Shown: positions 16,800-26,195, counted from the stretch's first letter. The stretch: DNA of 64,000 nucleotides from Paenibacillus sp. FJAT-26967 (GCF_001541095.1 NZ_LMXH01000001.1:1066048-1130047); one strand, 5' to 3'. The notes: a model not told the origin generated them from the letters alone. Made by a program: numbers and translations.

Positions 16800-17489
16800 A
16801 TGATATCATCAATTGTCACCTTGCGCGAGATTCCGTCCGAAGAGAGGCCGCGCGAGAGAATGATGCAGGTAGGGGCCTCATCGCTCAGCAGCGCGGAGCT
16901 GCTTGCTATTCTGGTGCGTACCGGAACTTATTCTGAATCTGCACTTGGTCTGGCTCAGCGGATATTGTCCGAAAGCGGCGGTTTACGCGGGTTAGTTGAG
17001 ACCAGCAGAGAGGAGCTCACCCGGATCAAAGGCATCGGCGATGCCAAGGCACTGCAGATCATGGCAGGAATTGAACTCGGCCGCCGAATTTCGCGGACCC
17101 GGATGGATGAGACTACGACAGTGCGCTCTCCATTTGATGTTTTTGACTTGCTGAAGGATGAATTGCGATATTTGCAGAAAGAACATTTCGTTTGTTTGTT
17201 CCTCAATACCAAGAACCACATCATCGGCAGAGAAACGCTGTCTATCGGCACTCTGAATGCCTCCATTGTACATCCGCGGGAAGTTTTCCGGGCTGCCATC
17301 CAGCGCAGCAGCGCTTCTATCGTATGCGTACATAACCATCCCAGCGGGGATCCTACGCCAAGCCCACAGGACATTGAACTCACTCTCAGGCTGATCGAAG
17401 CAGGCGAAATTATCGGTATTGATGTACTGGATCATGTGGTCATCGGTGACGATCGCTACGTCAGTTTGAAGGAGCAAGGTCATATGTAA
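16800..17489 (+). CDS. radC: RadC-family JAB/MPN domain protein
   Basis: A 229-residue protein starting at an ATG preceded by AGAAGGG. The N-terminal half has a UPF0758 region with a helix-hairpin-helix (LTRIKGIGDAKALQIMAGIE). The C-terminal half is a JAB/MPN metalloprotease-like domain with HNHPSGDPTPSPQD, the metal-binding motif. Length is that of B. subtilis RadC (231). The name is historical: a role in DNA repair is not well established and the biochemical activity is unknown. Position between maf and mreB is conserved. Immediately upstream lies the unusual hexamer array, which separates radC from the maf/Rrf2 genes. Confidence 0.95.
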   Translation: MISSIVTLREIPSEERPRERMMQVGASSLSSAELLAILVRTGTYSESALGLAQRILSESGGLRGLVETSREELTRIKGIGDAKALQIMAGIELGRRISRTRMDETTTVRSPFDVFDLLKDELRYLQKEHFVCLFLNTKNHIIGRETLSIGTLNASIVHPREVFRAAIQRSSASIVCVHNHPSGDPTPSPQDIELTLRLIEAGEIIGIDVLDHVVIGDDRYVSLKEQGHM

Positions 17490-17495
17490 TATAAT
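17466..17495 (+). promoter_or_regulatory. mreB: Possible promoter for mreB at the end of radC
   Basis: TTGAAG (17466-17471) and TATAAT (17490-17495) with an 18-base spacer; the -10 begins at the radC stop codon. The mreB start is about 140 bases downstream. Confidence 0.5.
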
Positions 17496-17635
17496 AGAGA
17501 TTATGTTCGAGAAAGACCCCTAATTTCGACAATGAATACGAAAACTATGACGAAAACAATAAACCGTCGGTATTTTGCTGCCTGTTGAGCAGCTAATCAG
17601 AGAGAAGATGGATTTTGGGAAGGAGCCGTTTTATT

Positions 17636-18667
17636 ATGTTCGGAGGCTTTACAAAGGATTTAGGTATCGATTTGGGTACTGCCAATACATTGGTGTATTT
17701 AAAAGGAAAAGGCATTATAGTGAGGGAACCGTCGGTCGTTGCGATTCGTACGGATACCAAAACTATTGTGGCTGTCGGCGACAATGCTAAGAAAATGATC
17801 GGCCGGACTCCGGGCAACATCCGTGCGATTCGTCCGATGAAAGATGGCGTTATTGCCGATTTTGAAACAACGGCTACAATGATCCGTTATTTCTTGCGCC
17901 AGGCACAGAAAGACCGCTTTATGTTCCAAAGGCATCCTAACGTGATGGTTTGCGTACCGTCCGGAATTACCGCAGTTGAAAAGCGCGCGGTAGAAGATGC
18001 TACGAAGCAGGCAGGCGCACGCGATGCCTATACCATCGAGGAACCTTTTGCTGCGGCTATTGGCGCGGATCTGCCGGTTTGGGAACCGACCGGAAGCATG
18101 GTTGTGGATATCGGCGGCGGTACGACCGAAGTTGCCGTAATTTCTCTCGGCGGCATCGTAACTAGCCGTTCCATCCGGATCGCCGGTGATGAAATGGACG
18201 AAGCGATTACCCAGTACATTAAGCGCACGTATAACCTGATGATCGGTGAGCGGACTGCAGAGACGCTCAAAATGGAAGTGGGTTCCGCGCTGCCGATGGA
18301 GCAGCCTGAATTCCTTGAAATTCGCGGTCGTGACCTCGTCACAGGTCTGCCCAAGACAATTTCCGTCACTTCAGACGAAATTACAGATGCTTTGACAGAC
18401 ACCGTCAATGCCATTATTGACGCGGTCAAAGTAACTTTGGAGAAGTGCCCGCCGGAGCTCGCTGCAGACATCATGGACCGCGGTATCGTGCTGACAGGCG
18501 GAGGCGCTCTTCTGCGTAATATGGATAAGCTCCTTGCAGGCGAAACAGGAATGCCTGTCATTGTGGCAGATAACCCTCTGGATTGTGTAGCCATCGGTAC
18601 AGGTCGTGCTCTCGACCATATTCATCTGTTCAAAGGCGCAAGATCTGGCGCCAAGTACAGACGTTAG
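17636..18667 (+). CDS. mreB: Rod shape-determining protein MreB
   Basis: A 343-residue actin-like ATPase that polymerises under the membrane and guides lateral wall synthesis. The N-terminus [22 protein letters not shown] contains the phosphate 1 loop (DLGTANT). [18 protein letters not shown] is the phosphate 2 loop, and [14 protein letters not shown] is the adenosine motif. The start ATG has AAGGAG ten bases upstream; seven extra codons in frame upstream lack a better site. It is the first gene of mreB-mreC-mreD-minC-minD, the order known from B. subtilis, and a likely promoter lies at the radC end. Confidence 0.98.
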   Translation: MFGGFTKDLGIDLGTANTLVYLKGKGIIVREPSVVAIRTDTKTIVAVGDNAKKMIGRTPGNIRAIRPMKDGVIADFETTATMIRYFLRQAQKDRFMFQRHPNVMVCVPSGITAVEKRAVEDATKQAGARDAYTIEEPFAAAIGADLPVWEPTGSMVVDIGGGTTEVAVISLGGIVTSRSIRIAGDEMDEAITQYIKRTYNLMIGERTAETLKMEVGSALPMEQPEFLEIRGRDLVTGLPKTISVTSDEITDALTDTVNAIIDAVKVTLEKCPPELAADIMDRGIVLTGGGALLRNMDKLLAGETGMPVIVADNPLDCVAIGTGRALDHIHLFKGARSGAKYRR

Positions 18668-18698
18668 TCTAATCGCGACGACGTGAGAAGGTGCTGAA

Positions 18699-19583
18699 TT
18701 GTTAAAATTCATGGGGAACAAAAGGCTGATCGTGCTAATGCTGGGACTCATCTGTTTTTTTATTCTGATGGGTCTTACGCTTAGCGGTCGGACTAGTTTT
18801 TACTGGCCGGAGAAATTTTTGAAAGACTCCATCGCTTGGACACAAAGCCTGTTCTACCGACCGGCTGCAAGTGTTTCAGGTTTCTTTGAAGACGTAAGCA
18901 AACTTAAGACCATTCATGAGGAGAATCAGATCCTTAAGAAGAGGCTTACCGATTACGCACTGGCTACCCAGCAGCTGAATTCGCTGGAAGACCAGAATAA
19001 GAGATATAAAGAAGCTCTGGAATTTACAGAGCGGCAGAAACAGGTATCGAATTACCGGTACCGGATTGCGGATGTGATAGCTGCAAGTCCCGATCCTTAT
19101 AACGGGACGATTACCGTGAATCTGGGTGAGAAAGACGGGATCAAACCGAATATGGCCGTTATGAACGTGGACGGCATGCTCGGCAGGGTTCTGACCGTTA
19201 CCGAGTTTACCTCTAACGTACAGCTTCTTACCGATCTTAGCGATACGCAAGCGAACAAATCCAAAGCAATTGCCGCTACGGTTAAAGGAAAAGAGTATAA
19301 ATCAGGTCAGAACCAAGGCTCCTATGGAATGATTCAATCCTTCGATAAGGAGAAAGGCCTGTTGATCATGAATCAGGTAGATGTCAATGACAGGCTTGAA
19401 ATTGGGGATACCGTAATTACATCGGGCCTGGGCAAAGTATTCCCGAGCGGAATTCCTGTAGGAACGGTTGTTTCCCGTGAACCCGGAGACTTCGGAATTA
19501 CGCACAAAGTCGCTGTGAAGCCATTCGCCGATTTCCGGCACATCTATGAAGTGTTCATTGTTGAAGTGCCCGAGGTGAAATGA
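18699..19583 (+). CDS. mreC: Rod shape-determining protein MreC
   Basis: A 294-residue single-pass membrane protein. Residues 8-27 form the membrane helix (RLIVLMLGLICFFILMGL), residues about 62-115 form a coiled coil (VSKLKTIHEENQILKKRL), and the rest is the extracellular beta-barrel domain with ADVIAASPDPYNGTITVN and the GMLGRV motif. It links MreB filaments to the penicillin-binding and RodA synthases outside the membrane. The TTG start follows AAGGTG with correct spacing; the next in-frame ATG at 18711 is too far from it. The stop overlaps the mreD start (ATGA). Confidence 0.97.
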   Translation: MLKFMGNKRLIVLMLGLICFFILMGLTLSGRTSFYWPEKFLKDSIAWTQSLFYRPAASVSGFFEDVSKLKTIHEENQILKKRLTDYALATQQLNSLEDQNKRYKEALEFTERQKQVSNYRYRIADVIAASPDPYNGTITVNLGEKDGIKPNMAVMNVDGMLGRVLTVTEFTSNVQLLTDLSDTQANKSKAIAATVKGKEYKSGQNQGSYGMIQSFDKEKGLLIMNQVDVNDRLEIGDTVITSGLGKVFPSGIPVGTVVSREPGDFGITHKVAVKPFADFRHIYEVFIVEVPEVK

Positions 19584-20110
19584 TCATGATTCGTAACTCG
19601 CTCTGGCTCATTTTAATGGGACTGCTTATTCTGGAAGGGTCTCTTATTCATTGGCTTATCCCTCAGAACTGGCAGGATATCGTTCAGATATCTTCTAATT
19701 TTATGCTTATTATTATTTTGTACATCGGACTTTATTTAAACCGGCATTCGGCCCTGCTCTATGGTCTAGCCTTCGGTATGCTTCATGATTTTGTTTATTA
19801 CGGACATATTCTCGGCGTGTATTCTTTCGGCTTCGGCTTGATTGGCTATATTGCGGGAATGATGCCCCGGAGGCAAAGCGGCCTGATCCTGTCTACCTTA
19901 TTGATGATGGGGATCGGGGTGCTGTTGTTCGAACTGACCAAGTATGGGGTATACCGCTTATTTGATGTTATGAACATGGACTTTGAATTTGCGTTTACCC
20001 ATATTATGTTGCCGAGCGTGTTATTCAATATGCTTTTTGCTCTTGCGGTGTATATTCCGATGCGGAAGCTGATGGAAGCCCTGCAAGGTCAGAAGGTTCA
20101 GGCGGATTAA
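19580..20110 (+). CDS. mreD: Rod shape-determining protein MreD
   Basis: A 176-residue protein of five or six membrane helices with few polar loops, matching the MreD family in length, hydrophobicity and position. The N-terminus SLWLILMGLLILEGSLIHWL and the LYGLAFGMLHDFVYYG segment are family features. The ATG overlaps the mreC stop by four bases; a second ATG two codons on is also possible. MreD works with MreC and RodA in the elongation machinery. Evidence comes from both sequence pattern and the fixed mreB-C-D order. Confidence 0.94.
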   Translation: MIMIRNSLWLILMGLLILEGSLIHWLIPQNWQDIVQISSNFMLIIILYIGLYLNRHSALLYGLAFGMLHDFVYYGHILGVYSFGFGLIGYIAGMMPRRQSGLILSTLLMMGIGVLLFELTKYGVYRLFDVMNMDFEFAFTHIMLPSVLFNMLFALAVYIPMRKLMEALQGQKVQAD

Positions 20111-20191
20111 TAAATTTGCCTGCGGGATACGCCCCGGCAGGAGAACACAGCCTGCAAGCCGAATTGTATGGGGTGGGAGGTAGGAACGTTT

Positions 20192-20836
20192 ATGACGACG
20201 GCTGGTAAACATCATGTGATTATTAAGGGAGTCAAAGACGGCCTAAACTTTCTTCTCGATGATTCTTGCGAGCTGGCGGCTGTTCTGGATGAATTGCGGC
20301 ATAAGCTGGAAAGCACCCATGACCGCATATTGACAGGCCCCATCGTGCATGTCCATGTAAGACTTGGCAGGCGCATTGTCAGCGATGAAGAAAAAGAGGA
20401 AATCCGGGCTATCATCGGACAGAAGGGCAATCTTCTTATACAATCCATTGAATCCGATGAACCGGAACCGCTTGCCGGAACCGCAGCGCCGATCACCGTG
20501 CTCAAAGGTATGATCCGCTCTGGACAGACTTTGCAGCACGATGGGAATCTTCTTTATTTGGGAGATGTGAATCCTGGGGGTACTATCCTGTGTACCGGCA
20601 GTATTTACATAATGGGCTCACTCAGAGGTATGGCTCATGCCGGGTCGGATGGAGATGACACAGCGATTATCGCGGCTTCTCATATGCGTCCGACTCAGCT
20701 GCGTATTGCGAGTGTAATTAGCCGTCCTCCAGATGAATGGGGGTTCCAGGAGGCTTTCATGGAATATGCCTGCATCAAAGACGGTCATATGGAAATCGAC
20801 AAATTGAATGGAATGCACCGCATGGTGCTTGCATAG
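20192..20836 (+). CDS. minC: Septum site-determining protein MinC
   Basis: A 214-residue inhibitor of FtsZ ring assembly. The C-terminal half is the MinC beta-helix domain (TVLKGMIRSGQTLQHDGNLL, LGDVNPGG, GSLRGMAHAG, MRPTQLRIA), which binds MinD and dimerises. The N-terminal half (VIIKGVKDGLNFLLDDSCE) is the FtsZ-binding domain. The ATG follows GGGAGG. It is directly upstream of minD, as usual, and downstream of mreD in the same operon. It acts at the membrane with MinD to keep division at mid-cell. Confidence 0.97.
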   Translation: MTTAGKHHVIIKGVKDGLNFLLDDSCELAAVLDELRHKLESTHDRILTGPIVHVHVRLGRRIVSDEEKEEIRAIIGQKGNLLIQSIESDEPEPLAGTAAPITVLKGMIRSGQTLQHDGNLLYLGDVNPGGTILCTGSIYIMGSLRGMAHAGSDGDDTAIIAASHMRPTQLRIASVISRPPDEWGFQEAFMEYACIKDGHMEIDKLNGMHRMVLA

Positions 20837-20902
20837 AACAAAGACGGACCGCATAAGCGGCAGTTTTGTACGCAATAATCGGATCGCTGAGGAGTGAATA
20901 CC

Positions 20903-21697
20903 ATGGGAGAGGCAATCGTCGTTACTTCCGGAAAAGGCGGCGTCGGCAAAACGACCACGTCGGCTAATGTAGGGACCGCACTCGCTCTGCAGGGCAAGAA
21001 AGTATGTATGGTCGACACGGATATCGGGCTGCGCAATCTGGACGTTGTCATGGGATTGGAGAACCGCATTATCTATGATCTGGTGGATGTCGTTGAGGGA
21101 CGCTGCAGGCTGCCCCAGGCACTGATCAAGGATAAACGGTTCGAGGAATTGTATCTGCTCCCTGCTGCGCAGACCAAAGACAAGCATGCGGTTTCCCCGG
21201 AGAGCGTAAAGGACATCGTACTGGAGCTTAAGAAAGATTTTGATTTTGTAATTATCGACTGCCCTGCCGGAATCGAGCAGGGTTTCCGCAATGCCGTTGC
21301 CGGTGCGGATAAGGCGATTGTGGTGACCACGCCGGAGAATGCGGCCGTCCGCGATGCGGACCGTATTATCGGACTGCTCGAGAATGAGAAAATCCATGCT
21401 CCTAAGCTTATCATCAACCGCATTCGTCACAACATGGTCAAGAAGGGCGAAATGCTGGATATCGATGAAATTTGCTCGGTACTCGCGATCGATCTGCTCG
21501 GGATTGTACCGGATGACGAGCATGTGATTAAAGCTGCTAACGCAGGTGAACCGACGGTTATGAATCCGACTTCGCGCGCTGCAATTGCTTACCGCAATGT
21601 GGCCCGTCGTATACTCGGGGAATCGGTACCGTTAATGCCGCTAGAGCAGAAACCCGGTATGTTCACCAAATTAAAACAGTTTTTTAAATTAGGATGA
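20903..21697 (+). CDS. minD: Septum site-determining ATPase MinD
   Basis: A 264-residue ParA/MinD-family ATPase. The deviant Walker A motif KGGVGKTTTS is at about residues 11-20 and the DTDIGLRNLDVVMGLENR stretch follows. The C-terminus ends in a short amphipathic helix (GMFTKLKQFFKLG), the membrane-targeting sequence of MinD. I use the ATG eight bases after GAGGAG, giving MGEAIVVTSG, the same start as in B. subtilis; the upstream GTG overlaps the SD. It recruits MinC to the membrane. Confidence 0.98.
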   Translation: MGEAIVVTSGKGGVGKTTTSANVGTALALQGKKVCMVDTDIGLRNLDVVMGLENRIIYDLVDVVEGRCRLPQALIKDKRFEELYLLPAAQTKDKHAVSPESVKDIVLELKKDFDFVIIDCPAGIEQGFRNAVAGADKAIVVTTPENAAVRDADRIIGLLENEKIHAPKLIINRIRHNMVKKGEMLDIDEICSVLAIDLLGIVPDDEHVIKAANAGEPTVMNPTSRAAIAYRNVARRILGESVPLMPLEQKPGMFTKLKQFFKLG

Positions 21698-21704
21698 TCG
21701 CCCC

Positions 21705-22856
21705 ATGCTTGCAAAATTAAAAAAGTTGGACTACACCATCATTCTTATTTTGCTGGTTTTTATGGTTATAAGTTCTCTACTTGTACACAGCGCCGATGTA
21801 AGTGATCCTTTGATCAATATTCCTCTGAAAAAACAGATTATCATCTATGTGATGGCCTTAATTGCTCTGGTAGCCAGCAGTTTTTTTGATTACCGGATTC
21901 TGGTCCGGTTTTCCCTTTATCCGTATTTAATTACGATAGTGCTGCTTGTCTATGTGTGGAGAACAGCTGAAGTAATTAATGGATCCAGCGGCTGGATCAA
22001 GATAACAGAGGACTTTTCCTTTCAGCCTGCCGAATTGATGAAGCTGGTCCTGATCATTGCTCTTGCAGCCTGGCTGCACAAGAAGCAGGGAGAGGATCTC
22101 CTGTTAATAAGAGACGTTATACCGATGGGTCTGATTACCTTACTTCCTTTCGGTCTTGTGTTTGTACAACCGGATTTAGGAAACGCCGTTATATTAATCG
22201 GCATTCTCATCGGGATGTACTGGATCGGGAATATGAAATACTCTCATGCGCTTTTCGCGCTTGTCGTCATCGGAGGCGCCCTTATTGTCGCGATCTATTT
22301 TTATTCCATGTATCCTTGGTTGTTTAAGCATTATCTTGGCGAATATTTAGGTTTTAAAAAACACTGGTTTGATCGAGTAGATACATTTTTATTTCCGGAA
22401 CGAGCGAATTATAACCTAAGATATCAGGCAGAGAACTCCCTACGGGCGATCGGTTCGGGTGGACTTGGCGGAGAAGGTTACCTGAATGGAAGCTCGATTC
22501 ACTCCAACTTCATTCCTTATGCGTATTCGGATGCGATTTTCGTAGTGGTTGGAGAAGAGTTCGGCTTCCGCGGTGCAGCTATCATGCTTATGCTGTATTT
22601 CTTCCTGATCTACCGTATGATTCTGATTGCTATTCAAAGCAGGAACAGAAGCGGGGCCTATATTATTGTGGGTGTTGTAGCGATGTACGTTTTCCAGATC
22701 TTCGAGAATGTCGGGATGCTGATCGGTTTGATGCCGCTGACAGGTATTACGCTTCCGTTCGTCAGTTATGGGGGAACATCTCTATTAATTAATATGCTTT
22801 GTATCGGGATGGTCTTGAGCGTTAAGATATACGATGAAGAAGGAATAAAAGAGTAG
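21705..22856 (+). CDS. rodA: SEDS peptidoglycan glycosyltransferase RodA
   Basis: A 383-residue polytopic SEDS protein with about ten membrane helices. Family motifs are SSGWIKI, FQPAELMKL, FVQPDLGNAV (with the catalytic aspartate) and the C-terminal TGITLPFVSYGGTSLL. It polymerises glycan strands from lipid II for lateral wall growth. It starts eight bases after minD, which ties it to the mre/min operon and favours RodA over FtsW or SpoVE. The usual large extracellular loop (YLGFKKHWFDRVDTFLFPE) is present. A strong terminator follows at once. Confidence 0.93.
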   Translation: MLAKLKKLDYTIILILLVFMVISSLLVHSADVSDPLINIPLKKQIIIYVMALIALVASSFFDYRILVRFSLYPYLITIVLLVYVWRTAEVINGSSGWIKITEDFSFQPAELMKLVLIIALAAWLHKKQGEDLLLIRDVIPMGLITLLPFGLVFVQPDLGNAVILIGILIGMYWIGNMKYSHALFALVVIGGALIVAIYFYSMYPWLFKHYLGEYLGFKKHWFDRVDTFLFPERANYNLRYQAENSLRAIGSGGLGGEGYLNGSSIHSNFIPYAYSDAIFVVVGEEFGFRGAAIMLMLYFFLIYRMILIAIQSRNRSGAYIIVGVVAMYVFQIFENVGMLIGLMPLTGITLPFVSYGGTSLLINMLCIGMVLSVKIYDEEGIKE

Positions 22857-22860
22857 GCAA

Positions 22861-22887
22861 AACGAGTCCGCCCGGGCTCGTTTTTTT
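22861..22887 (+). terminator. Terminator after rodA
   Basis: AACGAGTCC pairs with GGGCTCGTT around a four-base loop, followed by seven T. Confidence 0.9.
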
Positions 22888-22925
22888 GCGTCCTTTTTCT
22901 AATCGAGAACAAAAGGGAACTCTTC

Positions 22926-22954
22926 TCATAATCTGTACAAACCGCTCATATGCT
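22926..22954 (+). promoter_or_regulatory. spoIVFA: SigE-like promoter before spoIVFA
   Basis: TCATAAT (22926-22932) and CATATGCT (22947-22954) are 14 bases apart. The first matches six of seven positions of the mother-cell SigE -35 consensus and the second six of eight of the -10. The spoIVFA-spoIVFB operon is SigE dependent in B. subtilis, which supports the assignment. Confidence 0.5.
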
Positions 22955-22990
22955 GTAGTAAACAAGCCCTGCCTCACAGGAGGTCAAGCC

Positions 22991-23911
22991 ATGGACAATA
23001 AGGATAATGTTCGCCAGCGGAGATTAGAAAAGATCAGGAAATTACAGGAATTCACGGCCAATCAAGAAAGATTGACCAACAAGCCGATAGAATTACCGCC
23101 GGTGGCTTACTCAGATTTGCAGCCTGCAAGCCGGAATTCAGTCCGACATGAATCTGTTTATGATCCGAGGTGGAATGATCCGGAATTCGTGTGGAAGCAG
23201 AAAATGGAGAGGGAGCTTCGCCAACCGGATGTCTATCCTCCTTCGTATGCCGGTTCAGGGTCTAGACCGCCTCATAATGAGGATGACCGTGTGCATGTAC
23301 CGTTTAGCGTCCGTTTTCTGCGGCAGCTTGTGGCTAGTGCGGCTTTGTTCGGATTGGTATGGGGGATGTTTCAGCTTCAGCATCCTCTGTTGGAACGCGG
23401 TAAAGGATTGGTCACGGCTGCCTTGACGGAGCCGATGGATTTTCAGAAGCTGTCTGCCTGGTACAGTGACATGTTCGATGGAGCGCCATCATTTATCCCT
23501 GCCTTTCATTCGGAGGGTAATAATCCTGCTATAAAAGCGAGTAGCAGCAAAAGGTCGTTTTTTGCTCCCATACAAGGAACAATAATGGTTCCCTACTCCG
23601 ACCAGCACAAGGCTTTGGTGGTAACAGCCGATCCGGGCGCTCCGGTTAACGCACTGGATGCGGGGCAGATTATTTATGCCGGCTCCCGAGAGGACACCGG
23701 CTATACGGTCATCATCCGGCATCCGGGGGGACTGCAGTCTGAATACGGGCAGATCGAACAGTCCCGTGTAGAAGTAAACGACTGGATCAAGGGAGGCGAA
23801 ACCATCGGTCAAGTATCACGGGATGCGAAAAGCGGCAAAGGGCTTCTTTACTTCGCCATCCAGAAGAATAACGGGTATGTGAACCCGGCAGATGTGATCT
23901 CCATTGAGTAA
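22991..23911 (+). CDS. spoIVFA: Stage IV sporulation protein FA, degenerate M23 domain
   Basis: A 306-residue single-pass protein. The cytoplasmic N-terminus is charged, one membrane helix lies at about residues 109-126 (FLRQLVASAALFGLVWGMF), and the C-terminal third is a LytM/M23 fold (IRHPGGLQSEYGQI, VNDWIKGGETIG). The histidines and aspartate that bind zinc in active M23 enzymes are absent, for example ADPGAPVNALDAG replaces the HxGxD type motif, as expected for SpoIVFA. In B. subtilis it tethers and stabilises SpoIVFB in the outer forespore membrane until SpoIVB signals. AGGAGG precedes the ATG and its end overlaps spoIVFB. Confidence 0.9.
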   Translation: MDNKDNVRQRRLEKIRKLQEFTANQERLTNKPIELPPVAYSDLQPASRNSVRHESVYDPRWNDPEFVWKQKMERELRQPDVYPPSYAGSGSRPPHNEDDRVHVPFSVRFLRQLVASAALFGLVWGMFQLQHPLLERGKGLVTAALTEPMDFQKLSAWYSDMFDGAPSFIPAFHSEGNNPAIKASSSKRSFFAPIQGTIMVPYSDQHKALVVTADPGAPVNALDAGQIIYAGSREDTGYTVIIRHPGGLQSEYGQIEQSRVEVNDWIKGGETIGQVSRDAKSGKGLLYFAIQKNNGYVNPADVISIE

Positions 23912-24779
23912 GTGGCTGCAGGTGCGTTTCCGCTTTCACCCGCTCTTTACGATCGTGATGCTGTTATCGCTCGCAACCGGACACTTCCTGGAATCGGCTA
24001 CATTGTTCGGTATTGTGTTCCTGCATGAGCTCGGCCATTATGGGGCTGCCGCCGCTTTTGGCTGGCGTGTCCGCGAAATAAGACTGCTGCCTTTCGGAGG
24101 GGTTTTAATCGTTGATGAACTGGCTTCGGTCCCCTCCCGAGAGGAAATGATCGTGGCGCTGGCTGGTCCTTTACAGCATGTCTGGTTAATTGCCTTGGGG
24201 CTTCTTTGTCAATCACTCGCCGTAGGAGACCCTGTATGGTGGCAATATTTTATAGAAGTGAATGTGATGATCGGGCTCTTTAACCTGCTGCCGATTCTTC
24301 CGCTTGATGGCGGCAAACTGCTGCAAGGCGTATTAGGGGAATGGATTCCTTATCAGAGGACCATTGTCTATGCAGCCTGGACGAGCATGGTGCTGAGTCT
24401 GCTGGTTACGGTATGGGCGGTGTGGCCATCGGGGTCGGGTCACATTGAAATGAATTTACTTATGATCGGCTTATTTCTTTTCTACCAGAACTGGGTTCAC
24501 CGTAAGCAGCTGCCCTATCATTTTCTAAGGTTTTTGATGAATCGGCAAAAGGTATCCGAACGGCTTGCCTTCATGGGGACTCATGCCAGACCGATTGTCG
24601 TGTCCGGACAGCGCGGCATTGGTGAAGTGGTGAAGCTTTTTATGAGGGAAAAATACCATCTGATCTATATAGTAGGAAATCAGGGGCGTATTCAAGGCAC
24701 TCTTCCTGAACAGAAACTCGTCGATTCCTATTTGCTGGATAAAAACCGTTCCAGTACGGTTTCTGACCTTCTGACTTAA
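23904..24779 (+). CDS. spoIVFB: Stage IV sporulation intramembrane metalloprotease FB
   Basis: A 291-residue site-2 protease. HELGH at residues 41-45 supplies the zinc ligands and catalytic glutamate, and D135 in LPLDGGK is the third ligand; both lie in membrane helices. The C-terminal region (about 220-291) resembles a single CBS domain, which senses ATP in the B. subtilis enzyme. It cleaves pro-SigmaK in the mother cell. The TTG start lies within the last codons of spoIVFA, so the two are translationally coupled and should be made together. Confidence 0.95.
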   Translation: MSKWLQVRFRFHPLFTIVMLLSLATGHFLESATLFGIVFLHELGHYGAAAAFGWRVREIRLLPFGGVLIVDELASVPSREEMIVALAGPLQHVWLIALGLLCQSLAVGDPVWWQYFIEVNVMIGLFNLLPILPLDGGKLLQGVLGEWIPYQRTIVYAAWTSMVLSLLVTVWAVWPSGSGHIEMNLLMIGLFLFYQNWVHRKQLPYHFLRFLMNRQKVSERLAFMGTHARPIVVSGQRGIGEVVKLFMREKYHLIYIVGNQGRIQGTLPEQKLVDSYLLDKNRSSTVSDLLT

Positions 24780-24920
24780 CGAAACAGGATAGTTCTGTAC
24801 CGTCCTCAGTCCAAATGATCTTGTTTTAAAAAGCCGTATGTCACAGTTAATTTATCGCTTTAACCCAGTAAAGTGCGAAAATCATCTCCTTCATGTACAA
24901 TAATGATGGGGTGAAACATC

Positions 24921-26084
24921 ATGAAACAATTGATTGTGAGCTGCGAATCGTCAACGATTCAAGCTGCGCTGCTCGAAGGACGCAAGCTCGTAGAATACGA
25001 CGCTCAGCACCCGAGCGACACACAGCGTGCCGGGAGTATTTACCTGGGCCGGGTAGTTAACGTGCTGCCGGGAATGCAGGCCGCATTTGTGGATATCGGA
25101 TTAACGAAGAATGCTTTTCTCTACATAGATGATGTACTGCCGGTTCATATGCAGAAACAGCCCAAAACGAAGCCGCCTATCGGAGATCTTCTGACTCCGG
25201 GTCAAAAGGTACTTGTTCAGGTCGTCAAAGAGCCGGAAGGAAGCAAAGGCGCCCGAATCACGACCCATTTCTCCATTCCGGGCCGCTGGCTGGTCTACAT
25301 GCCGGGGGCCGGGTACACGGCCGTCTCGCGCAAAATCGAAGCGGACGATGAGAAGGCCCGGCTGAAGGCCGCGGCCGACAGCCTGCGGTTCGGCGAAGAA
25401 GGGCTCATTCTTCGCACGGTCTCCGAAGGACGCAGCGAAGAAGAGCTGCGCCGGGACCTGCTCGATCTGCGCGAAATCTGGGCGCTGGTCGAGCAGAGGG
25501 CCGCTTCGGCCGCAGCGCCGTCTTGCGTCTACCAGGATCTCGAGCTGCTGCCGCGCCTGGCGCGCGATGTCATCACTGATGACGTGCTCGAGATCCGGGT
25601 GAACGACGCGGCCGTCTGCGACGGACTGCGCGGGCTGCTGAAGCAGCGCAGTCCCGAGCTTGCGGCGCGTGTCCAGCTGGACGACGGCGCCGAGCCGCTG
25701 TTCGAGCGCTTCGGTATCACCGAAGAGCTCGCGCGTTCTATGCGCCGCAAGGTTTGGCTGCCAAGCGGCGGGTATCTCGTCATCGATCCGACGGAGGCGC
25801 TGACGGTGATCGATGTGAACACGGGGCGCTATACAGGGACTTCGTCCCTGGAGCAGACCGTGTTCCGCACGAACCTGGAAGCGGCCGCTGAGATTCCGCG
25901 GCTGCTCAGGCTCCGCAACCTGCGCGGCATTATCATTGTCGACTTCATCGACATGGAGCTGCCCTCGCACCGTGAGAGGGTGCTGGAAACCATGACGGAA
26001 GCGGTCAAGAAAGACCGCTCGAAGACCGTCCTGCTTGGCTGGACCAAGCTGGGCCTGCTGGAAATCACGCGCAAACGCAAATGA
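24921..26084 (+). CDS. rng: RNase E/G family ribonuclease
   Basis: A 387-residue endoribonuclease. The S1 RNA-binding domain (GSIYLGRVVNVLPGMQAAFVDIG) lies at residues 36-110 and the RNase-H-like catalytic core after 200. Metal-binding aspartates appear in TVIDVNTG and GIIIVDFIDM. The protein stops at EITRKRK, so the zinc-link CPxCxG segment of E. coli RNase E/G is missing. B. subtilis lacks this enzyme and uses RNase Y and J, but many other Bacillota keep one. It sits between spoIVFB and rplU, a common place for it. The middle and end are very GC-rich. Confidence 0.93.
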   Translation: MKQLIVSCESSTIQAALLEGRKLVEYDAQHPSDTQRAGSIYLGRVVNVLPGMQAAFVDIGLTKNAFLYIDDVLPVHMQKQPKTKPPIGDLLTPGQKVLVQVVKEPEGSKGARITTHFSIPGRWLVYMPGAGYTAVSRKIEADDEKARLKAAADSLRFGEEGLILRTVSEGRSEEELRRDLLDLREIWALVEQRAASAAAPSCVYQDLELLPRLARDVITDDVLEIRVNDAAVCDGLRGLLKQRSPELAARVQLDDGAEPLFERFGITEELARSMRRKVWLPSGGYLVIDPTEALTVIDVNTGRYTGTSSLEQTVFRTNLEAAAEIPRLLRLRNLRGIIIVDFIDMELPSHRERVLETMTEAVKKDRSKTVLLGWTKLGLLEITRKRK

Positions 26085-26195
26085 CTCGGCCGAAGTACAA
26101 CGTGCTGCGGAATCAAACTCTAGCCGCATGCCGCTGCTTCTGATAGATATTGCTCGCTGCATTCCTATGATTCTATATCAACATATGGACAAGAA

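Noticed and set aside
23489-23812. 107-codon minus-strand frame inside spoIVFA
   Set aside because: Antisense to a supported gene with no independent signals.
25101-26162. 353-codon frame on the minus strand inside rng
   Set aside because: Antisense shadow of a recognised RNase E/G gene in a GC-rich segment.
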